A stretch of DNA of 11,239 nt from Candidatus Latescibacterota bacterium (GTDB lineage: Bacteria > Latescibacterota > MVCY01 > DTYK01), in the NCBI GenBank assembly GCA_012961925.1, contig DTYK01000050.1, forward strand, positions 1 to 11,239, in the 5' to 3' direction. Below the pieces are notes generated by a model. That model saw only the letters and a program-made list of their open reading frames with translations. It was not told the origin of the DNA and did not search any database. A program made the translations under genes and the position numbers. Positions 6,585 to 11,239 of this stretch are shown here, piece by piece. The first letter of the stretch is position 1; each line of letters starts with the position of its first letter.

Positions 6585-8753
6585 ATGTTTACTAACGAGG
6601 TGAAGCTCGAAAACTCTTACTGCGGACTTACTGTCATAATTGACAAGAAGATCAGTCCATGGAGGATTATGGATAAGGTTACCGGTCAGGTTTATGCCGA
6701 CACGGACTATCGTTACCACCTCAAGTTGAGGTCCGATACAGAGAAGTTGGAGTGCGAGGAGCTCTTCTATGAGGAACACTCCCTGAAAGTGGGCGAAAAA
6801 GGCGATCGAAAACTAATTTTGAAGGGTAACCTTGACTTCAAAGGGGATGTTCAGGCCAAAGTAGAAGTAACGCATGAGTTTCAAATTCCGCCTGACCAAC
6901 CATATTTTGAGGAGAGGATAACCCTCAAAAATTGTGGACAGAATACATACGAGGTGGAGGATATAGAATTTAGTTTCCGAAAAAAACTTTACCCTGTCTG
7001 GGAAGAGGAACCTTCTAAGGAGGGCCTGGGTGACTTTCATCTGGCAGCTGTGCCTTACAGGATACAGCCTGAATGGAAGAGGGGAAGAAAGCACGATTAC
7101 TCTATGAAGGAAATCCTCAGGGGCAATTTCCAAAATTCTGATAGGAGAGACGAAGAGATTGTATTAGGCCAGAGAGTTGTAGATCAGCACAAGCTCCGTT
7201 CGGAGGGCTGGGCCTGGACAAATGAGAAATTTGGTCTGCTTATCCTTAAGTATAACAATGAGATGATAGAATACTCTATGGTGGGAAAGGATAACTACGG
7301 CGGTGAAGCGTGTCTCCTCTTCGGCGGTGTAGGTTTCTCTTTGTACAAGGAGCCACGTTCTGCTTCAGTGCTGGAGCCTGGGCAAGAAATCGTCTTCGGC
7401 GTAACCAGGTATAGCTTCTTCAAGGGAGGCTGGAAAACGGCCTATTACAAGTTCAGGGAGTTTATGGATGGAAAAGGGCATGGTCTGACCAAAGACTATG
7501 ACCCCCCGGTGAACTGGAACGAGCTTTTCGACATCGGCTGGCACCATTCCAACAGGGAGAAACTTTTCAAATACTATACCCTTGACAGCCTCTACTATGA
7601 AGCCCAGAAGGCTAAAGAATTGGGATGTGAGCTGTTGTACCTTGACCCTGGTTGGGAAGTTTGTGAGGGCACGACCCTCTGGGACGAGGAGCGGTTGGGC
7701 AAGGTGGAAGACCTGGTGAAAATTTTGAAAGAAAAGTACGGTCTGAAGTTGGGATATCGCACCATAGGCAGAGTCTATCGGGATGAATTCCCCCACGAAT
7801 GGTATATCCAGCGTTCGAGAAAGAAAGCCGAATATCGTCGGCCCATCCAGAGTGATGGTAATCCAATTGGCTTCTGGGAGGTGTGCACCCAGTGCGAGGC
7901 CTGGAAGCAGGAGAAACTGAAGCGCATACTGGCCATCACCAGCAAGGGGATTAAGTTCATGATGTTCGACGAATTCGACTGGCGAGGGCCGTGTTATAAT
8001 CCCTCCCATGGTCACCCAGTGCCATCTACTCCTGAGGGCCATGTCCGGGCGGTCTATTGGTTGATCGAAGAGCTCCATAAACGCTATCCAGATGTCCTGG
8101 TGGAAGCGCACGACCCTGTATGGCCCTGGAGTATGCGATATTTGCCAACTTACTACCGTCAAGGCCTGGCTGGCCAGACATACGACGAGAACTGGGGGTT
8201 TGAATTCATGTGGAATCCCTTACAAGATCTGCTCAGCGGAAGGGCACTTTGCCTCTATTACTACAACCTGGCTTACAACATTCCCCTCTATGATCATATC
8301 ACCATGCAAGGGGATAACGACAACTGTCTCGCCTTCTGGTGGTACGCTTCGACGGTTCGGCACCTGGGAATCGGAGGGAAAAAGGGGCTGAATTCGGAAA
8401 AGGAGAACGAAACTCGATACCACGCTTACAAACAGGCGTTGAAAGAGTATGTGAAGCTGAAGGAATTCTATGTTCGGGGAGAATTCTATGGGATCGACGA
8501 ATTGACCCATGTGCACACCCTTCCGGAGAAGGGACAGGCTCTTCTTAATGCCTTCAACGTAACCGACAAACCGGTGAACAGAACTGTAACCTTCGATCTA
8601 GAGGAAATTGGGTTAGAAGCGGCTCATACGATGGCCGTTGAAGGGGCTGATTGGGAAAGAGAAGGATCAAAAGTTGTTCTAAGGATAGACATTCCAGCAA
8701 TGAGTCCGATACTTGTGAAAATTAAAACCGGCATATGTGGAGGCGGGAAGTAA
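6585..8753 (+). CDS. GH36-like glycoside hydrolase (alpha-galactosidase clan), 722 aa
   Basis: A full-length glycosidase with the three-part plan of GH36 and related clan GH-D enzymes. An N-terminal beta-sandwich covers about residues 1-300, a TIM barrel about 311-640 (from WNELFDIGWHH) and a C-terminal beta domain about 655-722 (ALLNAFNVTDKPVNRTV onwards). ATG 6585 is chosen because CAGGAGAG lies at the right distance; a TTG at 6564 would add only seven residues. The barrel has YLDPGWE (354-358) where GH36 has its D-D-G-W loop, and KFMMFDEFDW with D462 as the likely nucleophile in place of the usual K-W-D. VEAHDP (507-511) and TYDENWGFE (D534) are candidates for substrate binding and general acid. 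No signal peptide is visible, so it probably acts in the cytoplasm on imported oligosaccharides. Specificity is not predictable. Confidence 0.8.
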   Translation: MFTNEVKLENSYCGLTVIIDKKISPWRIMDKVTGQVYADTDYRYHLKLRSDTEKLECEELFYEEHSLKVGEKGDRKLILKGNLDFKGDVQAKVEVTHEFQIPPDQPYFEERITLKNCGQNTYEVEDIEFSFRKKLYPVWEEEPSKEGLGDFHLAAVPYRIQPEWKRGRKHDYSMKEILRGNFQNSDRRDEEIVLGQRVVDQHKLRSEGWAWTNEKFGLLILKYNNEMIEYSMVGKDNYGGEACLLFGGVGFSLYKEPRSASVLEPGQEIVFGVTRYSFFKGGWKTAYYKFREFMDGKGHGLTKDYDPPVNWNELFDIGWHHSNREKLFKYYTLDSLYYEAQKAKELGCELLYLDPGWEVCEGTTLWDEERLGKVEDLVKILKEKYGLKLGYRTIGRVYRDEFPHEWYIQRSRKKAEYRRPIQSDGNPIGFWEVCTQCEAWKQEKLKRILAITSKGIKFMMFDEFDWRGPCYNPSHGHPVPSTPEGHVRAVYWLIEELHKRYPDVLVEAHDPVWPWSMRYLPTYYRQGLAGQTYDENWGFEFMWNPLQDLLSGRALCLYYYNLAYNIPLYDHITMQGDNDNCLAFWWYASTVRHLGIGGKKGLNSEKENETRYHAYKQALKEYVKLKEFYVRGEFYGIDELTHVHTLPEKGQALLNAFNVTDKPVNRTVTFDLEEIGLEAAHTMAVEGADWEREGSKVVLRIDIPAMSPILVKIKTGICGGGK

Positions 8754-9010
8754 TGCAGAGGTGTACACCATAGGAGAGCGGATTTGTCCTCTCAGATATA
8801 ACGAATCTAACAGGTTTATTCCCTAATAATAATTATTCACTTGCATTTTAATTTTTCTTTTATATCTTATTTTCTCTTATGACATGAGGCTGTTTAACGA
8901 AGAGGGTGTATTATACAAGACTCCGCCTTTAAACTCTACATGGAGGCAGATTAATCTATGATACCCAAATCTTGAGGTCAGTTTACTGGTAAAAAGGGGA
9001 GGTGAAGTTT
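8754..9010 (+). other. Intergenic region, AT-rich, with a palindrome and a weak promoter candidate
   Basis: No gene is visible. The perfect 10-base palindrome GGTGTACACC lies at 8760-8769, directly after the GH36-like stop. The centre (8820-8880) is strongly AT-rich and has TTGCAT (8841-8846), a 16-base spacer and TATCTT (8863-8868) as a possible promoter for the aldo/keto reductase. The region ends in the strong ribosome site AGGGGAGGTGA before ATG 9011. I see no convincing hairpin followed by a T run. Confidence 0.4.
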
Positions 9011-9961
9011 ATGGAGAAGAGGAGACTTGGAAGGTCAGACATGGAGATCACTGTTTTAGGCTTAGGGACATGGGTGTTTGGAAAAGCCCCTCACTGGAAA
9101 GACGTAGACGATGATGAATCCATTCGGACCATTCACGCAGCCATCGACATGGGAATTAACTTCCTCGACACGGCTAAGGCCTATGGTGATGGCTATTCGG
9201 AGTCCATTGTGGGAAAAGCCATAAAAGGACGACGAGATGAGGTATTCTTAGCTTCCAAGTGTGGGGCTGATCCAAAGATAATCAAGAAGGACATAGACGA
9301 TTGTCTAAAACGTATGGGGATAGACTACATCGACCTTTATCAGGTTCACTATCCCCGTACCAGCATCCCCATTGCTGAGACTATGGGAGCGATGGCTGAA
9401 ATTCAGAAGGCCGGTAAAATTCGTTATATAGGAGTCTCCAACTTTTCATTAGAGCAGTTAAAAGACGCTCTGGAGACAGTAAGATTTGAATGCTGCCAGC
9501 CACCTTATAACATCTTCTGGCGGCAAATCGAGGAGGACATCCTTCCCTTCTGTCGAGAGCATGAGATTGGGGTTATCTGTTACAGTCCTTTGGCACAGGG
9601 GCTTTTGACTGGTAAATTCAGGAGTCGCTCTCAAGTACCCGATGATGTCAGGGCAAATAACAAGCTTTTCCAGGAAGGAGTATTTGAAAAATGTCTGGAG
9701 GTTGTCGATTTTATGGAGGGAATCGCCAGGCGACATAATAGAACCCTGGCGGAGGTAGCCCTGAACTGGGTGATTCACCAACCTGGGGTCACCGCAGCTA
9801 TTGTAGGGGCGAGGCGTCCCTCTCAGTTACAGGAGAATCTCGGGGGTGCCGGTTGGTCCCTTACAGATGAAGAGATCAAGCAGATAGGTCATCGAGGACT
9901 GGAGGTATCAAAATTATTGGACTACAGTACCAATATGTGGGGATACAAACCTCCTGCTTAG
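9011..9961 (+). CDS. Aldo/keto reductase, 316 aa
   Basis: An NAD(P)H-dependent aldo/keto reductase with a TIM-barrel fold. ATG 9011 is chosen because GGGGAGGTGA lies just upstream; a GTG at 9002 sits inside that ribosome site. The catalytic tetrad is complete: D53 and Y58 (NFLDTAKAYGDG), K83 (LASKCG) and H113 (YQVHYP). The strands RYIGVSNFS and VICYSPLAQGLLTGKF and the cofactor-binding GARRPSQLQENL are also present, and the length is normal for the family. It resembles the perakine-reductase/YhdN-like group of bacterial sugar and aldehyde reductases. Together with the isomerase/epimerases it probably oxidises or reduces sugar intermediates released by the glycosidases. It is, with the GH36-like gene, the best-preserved gene of the window. 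Confidence 0.92.
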   Translation: MEKRRLGRSDMEITVLGLGTWVFGKAPHWKDVDDDESIRTIHAAIDMGINFLDTAKAYGDGYSESIVGKAIKGRRDEVFLASKCGADPKIIKKDIDDCLKRMGIDYIDLYQVHYPRTSIPIAETMGAMAEIQKAGKIRYIGVSNFSLEQLKDALETVRFECCQPPYNIFWRQIEEDILPFCREHEIGVICYSPLAQGLLTGKFRSRSQVPDDVRANNKLFQEGVFEKCLEVVDFMEGIARRHNRTLAEVALNWVIHQPGVTAAIVGARRPSQLQENLGGAGWSLTDEEIKQIGHRGLEVSKLLDYSTNMWGYKPPA

Positions 9962-9990
9962 GGTTTGCTACGAAGACTGTTAGCCTTTAA

Positions 9991-10173
9991 AGCACTGGCC
10001 TGCCCCGGGGTAGTTTCACACCCTACGGGGTCTGCGAGCCGGATTGGATTTTGATCTGTACTTATAACGAATGGTTCGAGGGCACCGAGATCGAGCCTTC
10101 GAGGGAACACGGGCTGGATTATCTTTATGTGACCAGAGGATTGGCGGATAGCTTTAAAAGCCAAAGGGAGTGA
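9991..10173 (+). pseudogene. GH99-like glycosidase, C-terminal remnant
   Basis: A 60-codon open stretch without a start. It contains PDWILICTYNEWFEGTEIEP followed by REHGLDYLYVTRG. The motif N-E-W-x-E-G-T-x-I-E-P is characteristic of GH99-like domains (endo-alpha-mannanase/mannosidase-like) and related GH71-type barrels near their C-terminus. All N-terminal parts are missing; upstream lies the aldo/keto reductase stop and a short stretch in which I see nothing. The TGA at 10171-10173 overlaps the GTG start of the next gene (GTGA), so these two were once translationally coupled in an operon. Confidence 0.6.
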
Positions 10174-10719
10174 GGGTGATAGAGCTTGTACCTCCTACTT
10201 ACGGTGAGACAAGTTTGGATGAGAACCTGTCCATACTTGTGGAGAACGGGATAAGGATCGTCCACATAGCCGGAGACCACCTTCCCTCTCTCGGGGAGTC
10301 CGAGATCTCAAGGATTGCAAGGCTTATCGTGGGTATGGAATTCGGATATATGCCGGCTACAGTTCAGGGGGGACTTGGCCTCCTTGGACGAGAGGGAGAG
10401 AAAGGAGGCTTTGGTGAGGCCTTAAAGAGATGTTGCATAAGCTCGCCCTTATGGGAGGGGAGGTTGTAGTGTTTCACGGAGGGAAAGTGGAAGAAGAGGG
10501 GCAACTTCCCCGGGCGAAAGCTGTTTTCTTGGAGAGCTTGGCGGAGCTGGTTGGAGCCGCAGAGGAAGAAGGGGGGCGAGTGAGCTGTATGTGAATTGTT
10601 TGGTGGAACTTGCAGAGCACATAAAGGGGACGACTCTCAAACTCGGTCTGGAGAATGAAGGCGGTGAAATTGAACCTGAATATAGGTTCGGATGCACACC
10701 TTCCGCTGCCTCGTGCTGA
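10170..10719 (+). pseudogene. Second sugar-phosphate isomerase/epimerase-like gene, broken by two frameshifts
   Basis: A GTG start at 10170 overlaps the upstream stop. The protein can be followed through three frames: from 10170 (RVIELVPPTYGE, NGIRIVHIAGDHLP, ISRIARLIVGM), shifting at about 10420-10430 to EMLHKLALMGGEVVVFHGGK, then shifting at about 10575-10585, next to a run of six G (10571-10576), to LYVNCLVELAEHIKGT and LKLGLENEGGE. The pattern of strands, the H in VVVFHGG and the E in LENEGG match the xylose isomerase-like TIM barrel family also seen at 5718. The C-terminal third is missing after about 10700, where the text ends at TGA 10717-10719. One base change at each site would restore the frame, so age or error is hard to tell, but the missing 3' part is real. 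Confidence 0.65.
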
Positions 10720-10734
10720 GCAGGAGCTGATGAA

Positions 10735-10824
10735 ATGACGAGTCGTGAGCGTATGGTCGCTGCCGTGGAATTTTCCTTTTCCCTTGAACTGACCTGGACG
10801 CGCACAGAGCATGGGGAGCTTTGA
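10735..10824 (+). pseudogene. Stub resembling a uroporphyrinogen decarboxylase-family N-terminus, fused to foreign sequence
   Basis: ATG 10735 follows CAGGAG at good spacing. The first residues MTSRERMVAAVEF look like the start of uroporphyrinogen decarboxylase-family proteins (commonly M-T-x-R-E-R-x-x-A-A-L). From about residue 14 the text no longer fits and ends after 29 codons at TGA 10822-10824, three bases before the next ATG. The last part (TWTRTEHGEL) may be the C-terminus of a lost gene upstream of the phosphoesterase. The match is short, so the assignment is tentative. Confidence 0.4.
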
Positions 10825-10826
10825 CT

Positions 10827-11195
10827 ATGGCTGAAGACTTTTCCTTCGCCGTGCTGGGTGACTGTAAGTCCGACATCAGCCTCATCTATCCGGAAGCCTT
10901 CCGGCAGAACATCAGGGCGATCGATCTGCTGGATCCGAATTTCGTAGTCTTTCTCGGCGATTTCGTCAAGGGGGATACCAGCGAAGCCTTGTTAGAGGAT
11001 GCCTGGATGGAGTTCTACCGGGAGATCAAATTCCTCCGGATTCCGTATTACCTCATCGTAGGGAATCACGACATACAGTACAGGGCCGGCAGGGAGCTTT
11101 TCGGGAGGAAATACGGGAGGCCTTACTATTCCTTCGATTACGGGGAGGCCCTTCTACGAGTTTCACCGCCTTGCTTCAAACCTGAGGATGACTGA
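10827..11195 (+). pseudogene. Third metallophosphoesterase, N-terminal fragment
   Basis: The ATG at 10827 is chosen because the first conserved strand starts directly after it (a TTG at 10821 would add two residues); GGGGAG lies about 9 bases upstream. Conserved blocks are FAVLGD (D12), VVFLGDFVKGD (D45) and LIVGNHDI (N80, H81, D82). The protein follows the family as far as YYSFDYG (about residue 106, position 11145) and then runs into unrelated text to TGA 11193-11195. The histidine motifs of the C-terminal half are gone, so it is not functional. The break coincides with the start of the aminotransferase piece. It resembles the phosphoesterases at 810 and 1646 only in the general family motifs. 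Confidence 0.72.
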
Positions 11196-11239
11196 ATTTC
11201 AGGCTACCCTCTTGCTCTGTCAACTTGAAAGGCTCGATG
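11149..11239 (+). pseudogene. DegT/DnrJ/EryC1 sugar aminotransferase, internal fragment, continues past the window
   Basis: In another frame than the phosphoesterase, positions 11152-11238 read FYEFHRLASNLRMTEFQ and ATLLLCQLERLD. The block N-x-R-M-T-E-F-Q-A followed by L-x-x-Q-L-E-R-L is typical of the middle of DegT/DnrJ/EryC1/StrS PLP-dependent aminotransferases, after the catalytic lysine. The N-terminal part with the PLP lysine is missing and replaced by the phosphoesterase fragment. The rest of the gene would lie to the right of the window. Confidence 0.65.

Noticed and set aside
7365..8162. A 265-codon open frame on the minus strand
   Set aside because: It lies fully inside the GH36-like gene, has no recognisable motif or ribosome site, and the plus-strand protein is clearly real.
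10003..10030. Hairpin CCCCG ... CGGGG as a terminator after the aldo/keto reductase
   Set aside because: The stem needs a three-base bulge, no T run follows, and the bases lie within a GH99-like coding remnant.
11149..11195. Bifunctional phosphoesterase-aminotransferase fusion protein
   Set aside because: The two pieces are in different reading frames and the phosphoesterase frame meets a stop at 11193-11195.
1..11239. CRISPR array, tRNA, rRNA, phage or defence genes
   Set aside because: No regularly spaced repeats, no tRNA-like or rRNA-like sequence and no protein of these classes were seen when reading both strands.

Overview
The window looks like a piece of a bacterial chromosome from an uncultured heterotroph that degrades complex glycans. 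Shine-Dalgarno sites of the AAGGAGG type precede several genes. The gene content (sulfatases, calcineurin-like phosphoesterases, GH36-like, GH98-like and GH99-like glycosidases, sugar-phosphate isomerase/epimerase TIM barrels, an aldo/keto reductase, a cupin, a DegT-type aminotransferase fragment) is typical of saccharolytic lineages with many sulfatases. I cannot name the phylum from sequence alone. No rRNA, tRNA, CRISPR array, phage or plasmid function was seen.

Layout. Positions 1-3153 form a tightly packed plus-strand block: the C-terminal part of a sulfatase, a metallophosphoesterase (810-1631) that lacks two metal-ligand histidines, a second metallophosphoesterase split by one frameshift (1646-2913), and the first ~53 codons of another sulfatase-like gene that then breaks off. 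Positions 3113-4545 hold decayed coding sequence: an unrecognised remnant, then a ~400-codon gene resembling GH98 glycosidases with several stops and frameshifts. Positions 4546-5040 are an internally deleted IS630-family transposase that abuts a truncated two-cupin protein on the minus strand (5042-5548). A divergent promoter region leads to an isomerase/epimerase gene with an internal deletion (5718-6423). The two best-preserved enzymes follow: a 722-aa GH36-like glycosidase (6585-8753) and a 316-aa aldo/keto reductase (9011-9961). From 9991 to the window end come more remnants: a GH99-like C-terminus, a second isomerase/epimerase broken by two frameshifts, a 13-codon stub like a uroporphyrinogen-decarboxylase-family start, a metallophosphoesterase N-terminus, and an internal piece of a DegT/DnrJ aminotransferase that continues beyond the window.

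Interpretation. The repeated theme is sugar release (glycosidases, sulfatases, phosphoesterases) followed by intracellular conversion (isomerase/epimerases, aldo/keto reductase). Most genes are broken, and pieces of unrelated genes are joined at sharp boundaries. I read this as a glycan-utilisation island decaying by repeated deletion, with an IS630 element taking part at one point. Several single-base breaks lie in or near homopolymer runs, so some could be assembly errors. The large internal deletions, in-frame stop codons and hybrid junctions cannot be explained that way. I found no convincing new defence or mobile system. The points most worth a second look are the intact phosphoesterase with altered metal ligands, the unusual GH36-like enzyme, and the density of truncation junctions.
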